A DNA stretch of 64,000 nt from Volvox africanus (GCA_030268105.1 BSDZ01000079.1:930001-994000), one strand, 5' to 3'. Shown: positions 17,553 through 30,400, counted from the stretch's first letter. A program made the numbers and translations. Notes: generated by a model not told the origin, from the letters alone.

Positions 17553-18895
17553 GCTATCAATTAGCACGAGTCGTGGACCCAACCTGGGCCCAATGTACCC
17601 ATCTCTACCCTCTAGTGCGAAAACCCATATGCTGAACCGTGAGTGTGTTATGGAGGGGCGGTCATGATGAGTCATGATAACGCCAACTCAGCTGGATCGT
17701 CACACAGCCCTTGATACGTTTCCCGTAGACCAGGATATGGGTGGCATGGGTTTCAGGTCACCGCTTGGGGGCCGACTAATATGACCTGTTGATGCGGGGG
17801 GACCAAATCAGCTGATGAAAGCAATACAGAGATGTAGTTTTTGGATTTTGTCTAAAAAAAACAATGTGAAGCGTGAAGCCGTCCTCAGCATCATATTCTC
17901 GTGTGCTGATTTGTGTTCGCCTGGCTCTGCAGCCTGCGTTAACACACACACTCACACACACACACACATACGCACACAGCGTGTCCAACCCTCCATCCAT
18001 CCAGACGTGTACCGATTATTCTTGTTATAATGAATAAAACGCCAACGGCGGGTGGGAAGATGATATACCTATCCTCGAAAAGAGGAATACTGGACGAAAG
18101 GGAACGCTCTCCCTGACCTGCAAGCGTAACAAGTCAGGTTTTCGGATACTACCTCCGACACGCAGGTTTACACGCATGATCATCCGGGCGCGCACAACCG
18201 CATTGGCATTGGGGCGTACGACCCTTTGAAATCTGGCTCAACAGGCATCCGTGCACTTTCGACCGTCTTAGTGCGCGATATGGTACATGTCAGGCATCAA
18301 CCCGCATCGCCGGATCCATCGCCACTAACGGCCGCTTTGGAAGCTAGGGTTCAACAAGTGCACAGCGCAGAATCCCACTTGCATTCCATGGTTTTCAAGG
18401 TTGCCTGGCGTCGTGGAGAACCTATGGAATCTGTTCAGCCGTGCTGGCATGGAACACACCGCTATGGGCCGCGAAGTCCTTGTGCTGGACACCAGTTGCT
18501 TGTGGCCTCTCCCATTCCATCCCCGGCCATGCACCAGTGTTGTGCGCCGCCCCAGTTATGGCCTCCGGGCGACACGCCAACAGGTTCCTCCCCTCTGCGA
18601 AAAAATGCAATAGGTCCGATGGGGGGGCTCTTTAATGCCCCCTGCGCGGGCTTGCCGCCGTTCATTTTGGGGTCCCAGTCCCGTGATGTGTTTGTCCAAA
18701 CTCCACAATGCTGGGCTGGGACTTATATGGCAAGGCAGCTGGATGAATCCAATTAGAGAGATTGAATGAGAGCATATAATGAGATGCAGGCTGGTATTTT
18801 AACCGGTCTCCGCACACACAGCACATGGCATGCGGACGCATGCCCAACATGCTGTGCATAGCTCCAGCTCCCTGCCTATACTTTGCAATTTTCAG

Positions 18896-21800
18896 GTTTA
18901 TCGCAACCTATCGATTGCAAACGATCGTGCGGCACATTCTTCAATGGGGCTCCAACTGGAAACCGTATCGGGCTGGCTGAACGCAGTCAAGACGGAAATC
19001 GGCCAAAAGAAGTTCTTAGAGCATGATTTTGACTATGCAATTAAGCTAACAAAACTTACAAGAGCTGAAGGGTAAGTATTTTGCATCGTGGCTTTGAGTT
19101 GCCGGCAAAAGCAGAGAAGTAGCTTGATACCGTGTCGCAGGTTGACCGAGGCTGACATTAAATTATTACGCCTTGTGCGGAACTGTGTGCCGCTGGGTGA
19201 ACGCGCTGTAACCGCCATCCTCCAGGGCGGTGTCGTGCCCACAGTTGTCCGGATACTGGCCTCAAAAAAGCCGTATGGCTTGCATGATTCCAAACAATTT
19301 GATCTTTCATCGTCTTCTCCTAGTGCAACGTCTGTGTCTCAGAGCACTGGAACCGTTGATACGGCCTTCACCGCAGCGTGCGCGCAGTTGCTCGCAAACC
19401 TGGCCAGCGCTGGACCCGACGCCGCAACGGAGGTCTGGTCGCACTGCTTCCCGAATACCTTCCTTGGCCTAATCGCGCACTCGGCAGGTGAGTTTTCGCA
19501 TGTGACATGCACCGTTACACCATGAGTGAAGTATGCGTGGTGAATGAAATTTGGAGCGAATGGGGCTGGTACCACCATGGGCCCTAATGTATTGGTAGAC
19601 CTCCATTCATACAAGGTACCATCCACTCCTCCCTCCATCTCCACTCGCGGCCCTCCTCCATAGGCCAAGTCCACAAGCCCGCAATTCTTGCACTGTATGC
19701 TTGCTGCCGCCAGCATATCCGCTACAGCAGAGATCTTTGTGCGGCGCTCTGGAACTCGGATGCCTACAATTATTTGGATGGAACCGCCAGCGTGGGTTGT
19801 GCAGATGCGGACGCAGACGCATTGGGTAGCGCCGGTGGCGCCTGCAGCGCGGCCGTAGTTGACGGCACGGGTTTCCTGAGTTGCACCGTCGCCGCCAGCA
19901 GCACCACCGCAACCGTATCCACCTCCATATCGGCCACCACGGTTGCAGCAGGTACCGAAGGTGCAGCAGGTGCCGAAGGTGCAGCAGGTGCCGAAGGTGC
20001 AGCAGGTGCCGAAGGTGCAGCAGGTGCCGAAGGTGCAGCAGGTGCCGAAGGTGCAGCAGGTGCCGAAGGTGCAGCAGGTGCCGAAGGTGCAGCAGGTGCC
20101 GAAGGTGCAGCAGGTACCGAAGGTGCAGCAGGTGCCGAAGGTGCAACCAACAGCGGAGCTAATATTAACGAGGATGAAACGGCAGCAATAGCGGCGGCAG
20201 CACAGGCCCGGGTTATTTGGGAGGCCGTGTTGGGCCGCCTATTGGCATCAGGATCACGGCACGCTGAGGCCGAGGGTCCCGACTTTACAGCCCTGCTATG
20301 TAGTTGCGTAGCCCTGCGGCAGGGCATGCTGGGTCCGTTGCTGGCCCTGTTGGCTCTCCCACCGCAAAGCCGTGGGGCTGCCTTCGTGAAGCCGTCACCC
20401 TCCGCTGCAGCAGGGGACCCAGCCCTGGCGGCGCCGCTGTTTGGGCCGCTGTGGCCCGTGTTGCTGCACGTATTGGCACAGGAGCTGTCTGAGCTCACCG
20501 GCAGTGCAGTCGTCGACATCGGGGAATGGGCTGACGAAGGCAGGTGCAAAGCCCTTGGCTTGCAGCCCTCAAGGCTCCAGGGTGGCGGATCCATCGCGAT
20601 TCCTACTACTCTGGCTCCTAATAAGGCGGTGGAGGCCAAAATTAAGAATCCTTTGCAAGCCCAGGGTGCTTGGGAGCTAGGATCCCCATCAGCCAGGTGC
20701 TGCACATTAGCAGATTGCACGGCAGGGCCAATTAGTGGCGATGATGGGTGCGAGGCATCACCAAGCTGCGCCGGGACTATTGCGATGGAAGCTGAAGCTG
20801 AAGCCCCTCGAGGGCACTTGCGGCCCGCACCGGGGCAGCATGGTGCGGCGGAGTTGGCGCCATGTAGTGGTCATACAGCGATTGGGCTCGCTGCGCTGCC
20901 GGCGGTTGCCCGGCCCGTGGCGGCTTCGTTGTTACAAGTAGGCCAGGTGGTGGAAGCTGCCGCTAGGTGCCTGGCATCTCGGGAGGGATCCAGCGATAAG
21001 CTGGGAGAACGCCGGGTTAGCGGCGCTGTGGCTGCGACGACACCGGCGTCGGCGTCAACTGGCGGGCAGGCAGCTGCCGGTGGTGACGCGGAAAGTGAGG
21101 CCTTATTGGCGGCGGCGGTTTTGGAGGCAGGCTTGGAGGTGGGCTTCCCTTTTCTGGCGATATAATTATCTTGCTTGACAAATGGAAATTTCTTGGTGAA
21201 GTTGGGAACGAAAGAGTAAAAGAGTAAAATGTGAGGTCGTGTGGTAGGGGTGTGGTGCCTACCCGTATGTCGCTTGGCTTCCTGATTCGGGCCCCTCCAA
21301 CTTGGTCCTGAACCCTCTCCTCCACCAGGCCCTCAAGTCCGCAACACAGCGGGAAGACGGTGGCCGAGTTATTGCTGGCGACATCGACTTGGCGGAGTGG
21401 TTGCTCTGTGATGGCGGCGTGCTGCCCAACATGCTGGGTATGCTTGCAGCCATGCAACCTGCTGCGACAATGAGGGCGAAACGTCGTCAGCACGCCGCTG
21501 ACGCGGCGGGTGGCGGAGGTGCAACCGGGCCGCGCCCAAGCGACCGCCCCGTCGTTGAGCTACCGATCGAGCTTAAGACACTTGCGACGGGTTTCCCTGT
21601 CGAAGCACCGTACATGGGCTACCGCGGGGACCTGGTTTCGGTGCTGGCTAATGGAGCCTTTCGGCGTCCCCGTGTGGTTTCGGCGCTGCTAGCTTGCGGG
21701 GGACTGGAGCTTCTACTGGCACAAACGCATCTCGACAAGCATAGTCCGCTGGCGAGGGAGTGGGCGCTGTGGGGCGTGCGCAATATGTGCGAAAGCAGTC

Positions 21801-22343
21801 ATGAGGTAAATTGTAATTTGGTGCAATTTGGCCTTATGGGTATTGGGGAGATCGAAACCGCCACGAACGCGGCGTATATCTCAAATAAGGAGGCAGGAAA
21901 CGCGAGGAGGAAGAGTTGAACAGGCACAGGGGTAACGGTGAAAATATGGGTTCTTATGCGAAGTGGCGAAGTGGGCTTTGGAAGACGTGCAATGCGGAAC
22001 CTGGACTTGCAATCCACACTGGGGGATGGAATTAGGGTGGATCATTAAGAAGCTGCCCTGGCCGCTGCCAGCTGTAAGGCAACCACCACCTGTGAACATG
22101 TTACTATCGGTGCGGCCTGGGTGAGGGTACAATGCCTGCCGTGGTAACATCTCTGTCTGTTGTCCCGCTGACCCGTTCTGTCGTTTTCGTTGCCTCTGCC
22201 CCTGTCAGGTCCAATTGCGCATAGCCGGGCTGGAGCTGCAGACGGCGGTGGAGACACCCGAGCTGCGGCAGCTAGGGATGAGACTTGAGCTGGACAAGAC
22301 CACTGGGAAGCTTAAAGTCCGTAGCTGCTGCGACATCGGGTAG
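18896..22343 (+). CDS. ATXN10: Ataxin-10 family armadillo-like protein (5' end not resolved)
   Basis: Exons: 18896-19071 (internal, preceded by an acceptor), 19141-19487, 19664-21138, 21329-21805, 22209-22343 (stop TAG). Together they give about 869 aa. The C-terminal part carries the ataxin-10 signature: PYMGYRGDLVSVLANGAFRR, then an LLLAQTHLDKHSPLAREWAL stretch, WGVRNMCESSHEVQLRIAGL and a short tail. N-terminal exons contain helical repeat sequence (VYRNLSIAND, LLRLVRNCVPLGE, HKPAILALYACCR) as expected for the armadillo-like fold. Exon 3 includes a low-complexity EGAAGA array (listed separately) and long Ala/Gly-rich stretches that make this copy larger than the human protein (about 475 aa). 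Family role: scaffold linked to cytokinesis, cilia and neuronal survival in animals; in algae it is poorly described. The start codon is upstream, perhaps in an exon near 18.4 kb. Confidence 0.85.
19956..20150. repeat. 18-bp coding minisatellite, 11 copies
   Basis: The unit GGTGCCGAAGGTGCAGCA is repeated about 11 times with almost no variation (two units carry ACC in place of GCC), encoding (T/A)EGAAG. It lies in frame inside ataxin-10 exon 3. The near identity of the copies points to recent expansion, and copy number is probably polymorphic. The same array creates long artificial open frames on the opposite strand. Confidence 0.95.
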
Positions 22344-25070
22344 AAAACCCGTGGAAATAATTATTTAGTTATCTCGTCCCCCTGACCCCCTAGAAATCTT
22401 CGTTTTCTTCGGAAGCAGGCGGTCTGCTGATGCATGCAGTTTGCTGAGACAACTCTGCTAGTCTGCTGGGATGAGATACGTCCAGGACGTCAAGTCGGGG
22501 GGGACCTCAAATGCGGGAAACCCTACAGCGAACCTGTTCATTTGGACCACCGACACTGCGCTGTTTCCCGCAGGTGTCAAAGACGGAGGAAGCCAAGGCG
22601 CTGCTGGAGGGCAGGCCGAGCACTTGAGGACCTGGCATGGCGAGGTTGGAGGCAGGGGCCCTGGGGTACCTTGACAGCGACACTCTTCGTGAGGGGAAAA
22701 CGTGCGCCAAGACAAATGCCACATGCAGGAAGCGACAAAAGATATGCGGTGTGACAAAGTGCTTTCACATCCCTGACACTGTTTCCATTGTCCCGGACGC
22801 TGCCGTGGATGCACGTTGTTAGGTTGGTCGCTTATATCTTTATGATCGCACTCGATGGAATTGCAACTTTACGAGGATTGATTGTTATCCGTTATGCAAT
22901 AAAGATGCCCAGTAAATTCCGCATATCCGCAGGACGGAAACATGCCGTTTTTCAATAGGCAAACCATGGCAGGGGCGGTTGTACTTGGCGCTGCCTGCCG
23001 CTGTGCCGCTTATGTGCAATGTAAGCTGCCAGCACGGACTTACATTCCATCGCTGAGCGAGAGCTCAGACGATATCAGTTAAACAATACCCTGCAGCGTT
23101 TCCTTGCTCCCGCTTATTCGCGTAAGTTACTCAGGCGTATTATGCAGTATTGGGGTAAGGATGTGAACCTGCGTGATGAGGCAGGGATAGGGTGGGGTCC
23201 GGTTCAGCGAGGACCCCCCTGCTGTGCTGCGTTGGGTGACACACGATGCACTTGGGAGATAGATGAGGCGTCCATAGGATGAGGAAAGGCATCGGCTTCT
23301 AGTGTTGCGATGGAAGCTTTGCGCACTCTGGCGCTGGGTTTGCTACGAGGACTTACACGGTGCTGTGGTGCGTCGTTCTTTGGGCCGCTGCATCTCTATG
23401 GGGGGGATCAACTTCTGGCCAGGTTTCCAACTACGCTGTCGTCCCCGTACTTTTGGGGGCTGTGCACAGATAGGTCTTTAGGAGCCTTCAGGAGCCGCTA
23501 CCCTAAGGAAATCCTTCTGGGTGTGCTCGCGGGGTGTCTCCAGTATCGTCATCATATACCTTGGAAGCCTTATCAGCCTACCAACCGAGTCCTGCCAAGC
23601 TGCGTATTCAGATAGTGACGAGCTGGTCGCACACGGAGATGGTATCACAGCGACCGTCCACAGGCTTTAGCCTTCTAGCCATGAAGATGAGGAGGAGGAT
23701 GACACCGAGTAAAGCAGCGCCGGGCAGGTGTACACGAAGATGCATCTGGATTGAGGGGTGGGCTGGAAAAGCACTGTTGATTGACAGTTTGGTATTGCAG
23801 CGAGACGCATGGCTCTGTGTTGTTGCTTTAGCAACAAGGGGATGAAGGCGTGATCGTCCCAATCACCTGAGATGTAGTAGGTTCCCTCCCCCAGGTGCCC
23901 AGGAGTTGAACGCAGAGCTTGTGGATGGATTTGGTGCGACCACGTCAGGCGTGCTTGTTGCAGAAGCAAAAGTTGGTGTAGAGGTTACCGGATTACCGGA
24001 CGAGTGGCCTTTATTTGTTGTAAGTGGGTTTATTTGTTGTTGTTCCGTCAATATATGTTGGCCGGCGTGTTTTAAAGACGTTATTTAAAGCAGCAGCGCT
24101 TCATTACAGTTCAGTGTACGTGGGCGTACGGGAAAAGCTCTATAACAGGCGCTCATCACATATACCACCATTCCCCCGCGCTGCTGCCCAAACCAGTACA
24201 AAACACCCTACGGGGTCCACAATCCACGCCTGGGCGGGTCGCTTAGTCCCCATTGCCTGCACCCATCTGACATCCTAGCTAAGGCCCCCTAGCTAATCAC
24301 GTGATGAGCATACATACTGATACAATGGACCGTACCGTAGCAATTGATCACCCCTCGTGTACGGCTCTTACATTCTACTAGCTTGGTGAGCAACGAGGGA
24401 GGTAAAGATTTTCAGGCAAGAAATAAAGAGACTGATGGCGCCCTATGGTTATCTAATTGCATTCCATCATATCTCATCCAAAACCCTAGAACCCTCAACA
24501 CGATGCATAACCATTTTGTCAGATCCACTACAAACCTTAATTGGTGAATTGGCGAAAAAGGCAAAGGGTGGAACTGTCAAGACAAAGCAAAGAGCACCAG
24601 AAATGAAGGCCATTCACGAGCAAGCAAGCAACCTAAGCGCTACACTAATTATCGTGCATGTGGTGGCGTAGTGAACGAGTGTATGAGGGTATGGGCGGCG
24701 CCCACCGCCAACCCCCAGGACTAGACGTGTGTTAATAATGGCCCAAAGAGACAAGAACAGATACGGAGAAGTACCAAACAGGAACAAACAAACAGGAACA
24801 CGGAAAGGGAAGTCATCATATGTCGTACAGGATCTCAGGCCCCACAAAAGCCCCATTTCTCACCTGGGTCGCGTGACAGGACACGCTGGAAGAGCACTCG
24901 TTCGCCCTGGTAACCCCTGCCCGACGCACTTAACCCCTATAGCCGCATTAAGTTACTCCTCCTTGTCACCATAAAGCCAACAGCCAGCTGAACATTGCAC
25001 AGCACGCATGGCTCTGTTTACCAATTCCCCTGCGCCCACCCGTGATGTCACTACTGCTGACTGCTGCTTC
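22344..25070. other. 2.7-kb region without confident gene
   Basis: I recognise no gene. A plus-strand open frame at 23310-23615 and a minus-strand one ending at 23667 (YYISGDWDDHAFIPLLL...SSSSWLEG, about 23667-23900) have amino-acid compositions that could be exons, but neither resembles a family I know and no partner exons were found. GTACGGCA-type motifs and A/T-rich patches are present. Confidence 0.4.
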
Positions 25071-26122
25071 TTAGTGGCGGCAGCGCTTCGTGGCCCTGCA
25101 CTCAGCCGTGTCCTCCTCCAGCTCTCCTTTCAGATTGGCAAACACCTTGACAAAGTCAAGAAAGCTTGCCGATGCACGTGCGATGACCTGGGGAGTGTGC
25201 AATACATTGGGGAGACAGGGATTTTTATTCAGCGCCTTGTTGGTGCCGGACAAAGGACTTACGGGCATGATTTAATAAAAGCATGATAATAGGAGCCAGG
25301 CCTGCATGGCAGTACAACACCCCCTTCACGTATCACAACATGCGTCATGGTTCAGCGTCCCCTGGATGCCACCTCGCTCACCTGCATCTGGTCGAAGATT
25401 CTACGGCACAAGCTCTCCGCATTGCCCTCGCGCATGTTGAAGGTGCGGATGAGGTACTGCTGCAGGTCGTCCTGGATGATGCACCCGTCCACCTTGCGGT
25501 CCATTTTATCAATGGCCGTGAAAACCCGGTTGGCGTCCTGAATAAGCACCACCTACATATGCAGAGCGCAGTGGGAAGAATGGGGAGTGGAGGCTTAGAA
25601 AGGTAAAAAGGGGTTCAACATGTGTGGGACACCAGTGTTGTCAAGTGTGGGGACATGATATGGCACGACGGGGCTCTTATCTGTAGGATAGGAAATTATC
25701 AACCCCGCCCTTCACGTCCGTCTACCTGAGAGATTTCACTTGGATCGAGCCCCAGCCAGGTCTTCAGTTGATGACCCGACAACTTGAGCAGCTTGGCCGC
25801 GCTGACACCCTTCTCATCGAAGGGCCGTTGGTCCAGCTGCACGGCACGCAGCACTGCCGCTTGCAATACCCCACTGCCGTACAAGGGATACGGCTGATAC
25901 TCTAGCTCGCCCTCCGCTAAATTGCTCAAAAGTTGAGATGCCAAACACTGCATACACCGGAAGCTGATCTTTAAAGTTCAATCAAAGGTTGCAATCTAAT
26001 GTGGATTGCCGTCATGTTTGGGAATTCAGCACCTTCGCTTCCTCAACCCCTGACAAGCTGCGCAGTGCGCAGCCCTCGAAGCGCACGTTGCCAAAACAAA
26101 CAGTAATAGATGACAAGTCCAT
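25071..26122 (-). CDS. Small protein with EF-hand-like region (4 exons, 199 aa), function unknown
   Basis: Exons in transcript order: 26033-26122 (ATG at 26120-26122), 25726-25947, 25382-25552, 25071-25187 (stop TAA). Every junction is GT-AG and phase 0, and the joined frame has exactly 200 codons, which is good evidence for a real gene. The stretch DANRVFTAIDKMDRKVDGCI followed by IQDDLQQYL has the helix, Asp-rich loop, helix pattern of an EF-hand, and CRRIFDQMQ...SFLDFVKVFANL looks like a second, degenerate one lacking most loop acidic residues. No signal peptide or membrane segment is visible. A calcium-sensor-like or flagellar role would fit such a protein in an alga, but that is a guess. 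The family is not recognised. Confidence 0.65.
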
Positions 26123-26399
26123 ACAGAACTTACGGCATATTAACGAAAGCAGTTTTCAGTCTGATCCCACCCAATCGGTCCACTATTTTGTAAAATCAGG
26201 GAAATATTGAATGCGGCCTCCATGGAAAATGATAATTTAATTGCCATGTACAGTCACATTGATATCTACCTCGACTGTATTGGGCGATAATTGTCGTACG
26301 TATTCTATGATAGACTCAGGCTCAAAACCAAGAGGGTGATAGATTTGATCACGAACGATGGGATACACGATCAAAAATCACTTAAGAACGTCATGAGGA

Positions 26400-27446
26400 A
26401 TGGTGCTGGGCCACGGCATTAACTGCCCCGGCTCTAACGAGCGGCTTCCGCAGGTAGCCTTTGCAAGCCAAGTAGCCTTCCGCATTAGGCCCATCATGCG
26501 AAATGTTCAGCGCAAATCTTCAAATCACGGCGACGTACCAAAAATTGCAGATGGTACGGGCATACCTAGCCCCTTCCTAGCACCAGTGGTTGCTTCCTCA
26601 GTCCCGCCACTTGACGCGACCATTACCACCATTCAATGCATGTGTTTAAACACAGTGTTAGGCCTCTCGGCCGTGCCTCTGCTCTGCACCGTCTTCGGAA
26701 GCTGTCCTGATAGCACATACATTCCGGCACCAATCGCTGTCGCAGCGCTTGTCATTTCATCAGCTGCCCAGGTCGCTGGCACTTGCTGCCTTGTGGCTTC
26801 GGAGGTGACTGCTAAGGAAAGGCGGTGCCAGACCAGTCTCCATTCACGTTCTTTTGAGAGAGGACCAGCGAACGTCTATGTAGGCCTTCTTTCCCCTTTG
26901 GGCTTTAGGCCCACGCCAGGGGCACTCGCATGCGGTGTAGCCATTGCGGCCGCGGCCGCATTCATAGTTGCGGCCGTCAACTTGGCTTTGGCATTGGTAC
27001 TCTCTAGCGATCCCACCGCCGAAGGAAACACCCGCGCATTACAAGTTATACTACAAGCCTCCGTAGATGCTAGCGGTGGTGCGGCTGCTACTATGCACAC
27101 GAGCGTGAGCGCCGCCTGGACCCTTCCCTGCATCCTGGTTTCGGAGAGCCTCCTGACGCCACTCACCGAGGAGGTCTTGTTCCGGGGCTTGTTGTTGGGG
27201 TCGCTGCTGGGAGGTATACCTGGGGAACGTCCCAGCGAGCCGCAGCAAGGTTGGCTTGGGCCAGTGCTGGGTCAGGCGGCCATGTTTGCGTGCTACCATT
27301 TGAGCCTGAGCGAGTGGCCAGCGCAGTTTGCGCTCGGGCTGGTACTCGGAACGGGGTACATCATGAGTGGGAGGAATCTGGTTGCCGGCCTGGTTGGCCA
27401 TGGTTTGTACAATGGCGTTGTGGTGCTCCTGCTGGGGCTGTGGTAA
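26400..27446 (+). CDS. CPBP family intramembrane metalloprotease (Rce1-like), intronless, 348 aa
   Basis: A single uninterrupted frame encodes several hydrophobic helices and the three motifs of the CPBP/ABI (Rce1-type, PF02517) family: EEVLFRG at about residues 257-263, a His in CYHLSLSEWP at about 300, and GHGLYNG at about 333-339. The glutamates and histidines are the predicted active site. The first 90 residues are Ser/Pro/Arg-rich without a clear domain and may be a plastid or mitochondrial targeting sequence. Plant homologues are largely in plastid membranes; Rce1 itself trims prenylated CAAX proteins in the ER. The substrate here cannot be told. The lack of introns contrasts with the neighbouring genes. 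The start could also be the Met at residue 33. Confidence 0.85.
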   Translation: MVLGHGINCPGSNERLPQVAFASQVAFRIRPIMRNVQRKSSNHGDVPKIADGTGIPSPFLAPVVASSVPPLDATITTIQCMCLNTVLGLSAVPLLCTVFGSCPDSTYIPAPIAVAALVISSAAQVAGTCCLVASEVTAKERRCQTSLHSRSFERGPANVYVGLLSPLGFRPTPGALACGVAIAAAAAFIVAAVNLALALVLSSDPTAEGNTRALQVILQASVDASGGAAATMHTSVSAAWTLPCILVSESLLTPLTEEVLFRGLLLGSLLGGIPGERPSEPQQGWLGPVLGQAAMFACYHLSLSEWPAQFALGLVLGTGYIMSGRNLVAGLVGHGLYNGVVVLLLGLW

Positions 27447-30400
27447 TGAGTGTTTTGGCGGCATTTTATGTGAAACTGTAAGGAGCTTCCCGCTGTACTT
27501 GCTTTGGTGGCGCATGGCCACTGCATGCAGGAAGGAGCGGGAAACCGAGAAGTATAGATGCATGCTTGCGCCTTAACTGACGTTAATGTTCATGTTGGTA
27601 TGCGTCGAAACATCCTCTCAGAGCCTGAGGTCGTGGATCCACATTAGGGTAGCAAAATATCAAACAAGCATGGACCTCAGGCGATTGTGGTGATCGCATA
27701 ATTTAGGGGCTTCACTTCTGGCCGGCTCCGGAGACTGTAATTTTATACTGATGGTAGTTCACCATGGTCCTGGCAGTTCGTCGTATTGCAACCCACACGC
27801 TTGTGCGATACTTATCTACACAATTGACCATAACTGTTTGTGAGCGTATCGCTTCATCGTAATGAGTCTTAGGATTATTGATAAAGTCAATGCCTAGACC
27901 CAAGGGTCCTGGCAGCAGTGTTGGCGCTCATGCCAGAACAGCCGGCGGCAGCGTCATTGCACGGGGAACCCGAGGGTCCACCCAGCTCACTGGCCCTACA
28001 GCGCCGATGATTGCGAGGAAGCTGCCAGCTGCCGTGTCGGCACAGTCGCCGTGGGTGGTGCGGGCCCCTCAGAGCCAGTGCAGGAGAGTGGAACCAGAGG
28101 GCAGTAGGAGGTAAATGGGTGCCCACGGTGTAACAAGTATGCTCTGGTTTCAGGCCTCTATTGTCGTATCGTTTGTCGTTCGTTAAATTTGTCTCAATAA
28201 TGGTCTCGATATTGGTCATTTGTTACATTGTAACGATCATATGTTTGTTACCTATGTAGGGCCGACCGGTTACCCTGTGAGCAGCGCGGACATATCTATC
28301 GCCTAGCATCTTTTTACCCTGATCCAGGTAACAGACCACCCTTGATTCAGTCTTCCCAAGTAAATGAGGCATATCCTGGTTGCCAACACGACAGGACGTT
28401 ATCGCCATACTGGTACGGCCACGTATGGCATGGATGGGTGGGAATCCGACCCACGTCTCCCACCCTTTCGTGACATAACACGTGCCCAGCTCGCAAAAAT
28501 GCTTACCAAATACAGATTTTCACAGTTTAGATGTAAATTCGGCTGTGATGGCTTGAGTAACGAGGAAGTAGCTGCACGTCAGGTGTAAAGAAGTTTATTT
28601 CCGACGAAAAAGTTGTGGAACATCAAGAAGCCTATTGGAAAGAGCATCGTGGTAAGATCACACAAAAGGGGGCCGAAGTAAGGGCAGCGTATACATATAA
28701 AGGTTATGCGTTTGGGTCAACGAGCTTGTTTGGCTTGAACGAGGAAGGAAATTGGAGGCCGAGAGGGCCCAGGGTTGGTCAGCGGGGAGGACAGATACGG
28801 TCCGTGCGGAAGAAAGGAAGGTAAAGCAGATAGGTTCGGGAGACAGGGAGCGACAGCTCTAGGGGAAGGTGGATTGCGTGCGCTTTGTGGATTCCGACAG
28901 AGTTATAGGGAGACGGAGATGGGAGAGCGCTCCCGTAATGCAGGCTACTGCCCTACCGGTGAGCTTGTAGGAAACGGAAGGGCACGAAGCAGCAGGTCAA
29001 GGTACCACGCAAGATCCAACAAGCCAAGGTGGGAGATTCGAGTGTGTGGAGGGACAACACATTGCAGAGCAGGTGGGCAGGGGACCTTGGCAGCTTTAGG
29101 CGGAAGGCATGAGTCGAGGCAGGGAAGGGATCCAGATAATTGGGAGTAGTAGAGGATGGAGGGAATATGGCCCAGGCGAAGGGACCCAGATCAGGGATCG
29201 CAGGCTGACTACCCGGTAGGGCCGATGACGGACCTAAGGTGGCAAATGGAAGGCCAGCAATGGCGCGATGTAGGCAGCTGGCGGCTGGTAGGCAGCAATG
29301 AAGCAGGAGAGTGAGCCCATGGTTGGCAGAACCATGGGGCAGCACGAGGTTGGGGTGTGTAATATCCTCAAAAGGCAAAAGGCAGCATTTTGCGAAGGGA
29401 TAACCAAGGCCAGGCTCGGCTAGTAGGAAAAGGGCAAGGTGCCTGGTGGGCGCGGCAACAAGTCCAAGGATCGCTTAGTCAGGTGGACAAGCACTAGAGC
29501 TACGGCATGCAGGGGGTCGGAACGGCAGACAGGCAGGCCAGGGGGGGGGGCCACAGACGCTTGAAGGGAGTAGGGAGGGGGGAAGGGGAAAAAAGGGGCA
29601 TGAACCGGACGGTCATTCTGGGCCCTGCCAGGCCAGGCTATGGACGCCGGCACTCTCAGTGGGCGGTAATGCCAAGGAGACCGGGCGGGAGGTGGCCTCA
29701 CGGGATTTCGGGTGGACAGAATGGCTCAAGCAAGTGACACAGCCGGAGGCCGGGCAGCTGAGGAACACCAGAAGTTCTGGGGCAGGTAATGGTCGAGCCC
29801 GTGGAGGAGGCAGCACCGTCGGTTCCGTGGCCTGGACAATGGGCGAGGTCCAGGACCCCGGCGGGCGGAATCTTAGGTCCCTACTGAGCAGGCGGAAACC
29901 CTGAAGGCGCTGCTGCAATTGTCGATGCAGGTAGTACCATGTTGGGCGGCAGCAAACGCCCAGGCGGGGTCCGGGTGTGAAAGTAGGGATTAAAACGGGC
30001 TTGGATTGCCTGATCGTTGAACTGGCCGAGACGGATGTGACATAGCTGCGCCTCTTTCGTGGATTTATATGTGGACAAGGATGGACGCAAGGATATCCAT
30101 CCCGCAACATTCCGGACTTTCCTTCATATGACGTGCAGAGGCGCTTAGACGATTAGGATGGGGATGGAAGCGGTCTACGGGTTACAAGTATAGAAGTGGG
30201 TTAATATTATGGAAAGCGGACGACAGTTCTGAATATAGCTTTAAGATTCAGAGATGAATTATTACTAAATGATTTGTAAGTTGCTGGCGGGGGCAAGGTC
30301 GGCGCAGCGAGTAACGACGAGTGACGACCGCCTGTCGGATGCGAGCATGCAACACAGGAAACCCGCATTCACCCTATGTGACTTACTTACCTAAATGATT

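Larger units (their letters stand above)
16713..18895. other. Intergenic region between gapdh and ataxin-10
   Basis: The region holds simple repeats (16907-16941, 17463-17552, a (CA)n run at about 17941-17970) and no confident gene. An open stretch at about 18401-18590 on the plus strand (VENLWNLFSRAGMEHTAMG...) could be an upstream exon of the ataxin-10 gene, which has no start codon in its first recognised exon. I could not fix its splice sites. Confidence 0.45.

Noticed and set aside
16713..17667. Plus-strand ORF 17060-17635 as a gene
   Set aside because: Much of it is the tandem GGCTCNTCAAAA array and the rest has no recognisable protein character.
19956..20150. CRISPR-like array
   Set aside because: Tandem 18-bp units without spacers, in a coding exon of a eukaryotic gene.
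19607..20720. Long minus-strand ORFs of 179 and 316 codons
   Set aside because: They run antisense through ataxin-10 exon 3 and consist mostly of LRHLLH or APAAPS units, the other-frame readings of the 18-bp minisatellite.
25071..26122. MscS-like channel regulatory region
   Set aside because: A superficial resemblance to plant MSL helices (LSGHQLKTWLGL) was not backed by membrane segments or correct motif order.
28600..30110. Possible decayed retrotransposon in purine-rich DNA
   Set aside because: No reverse transcriptase, integrase or gag motif, no terminal repeats or target-site duplication; the open frames follow from strand bias.
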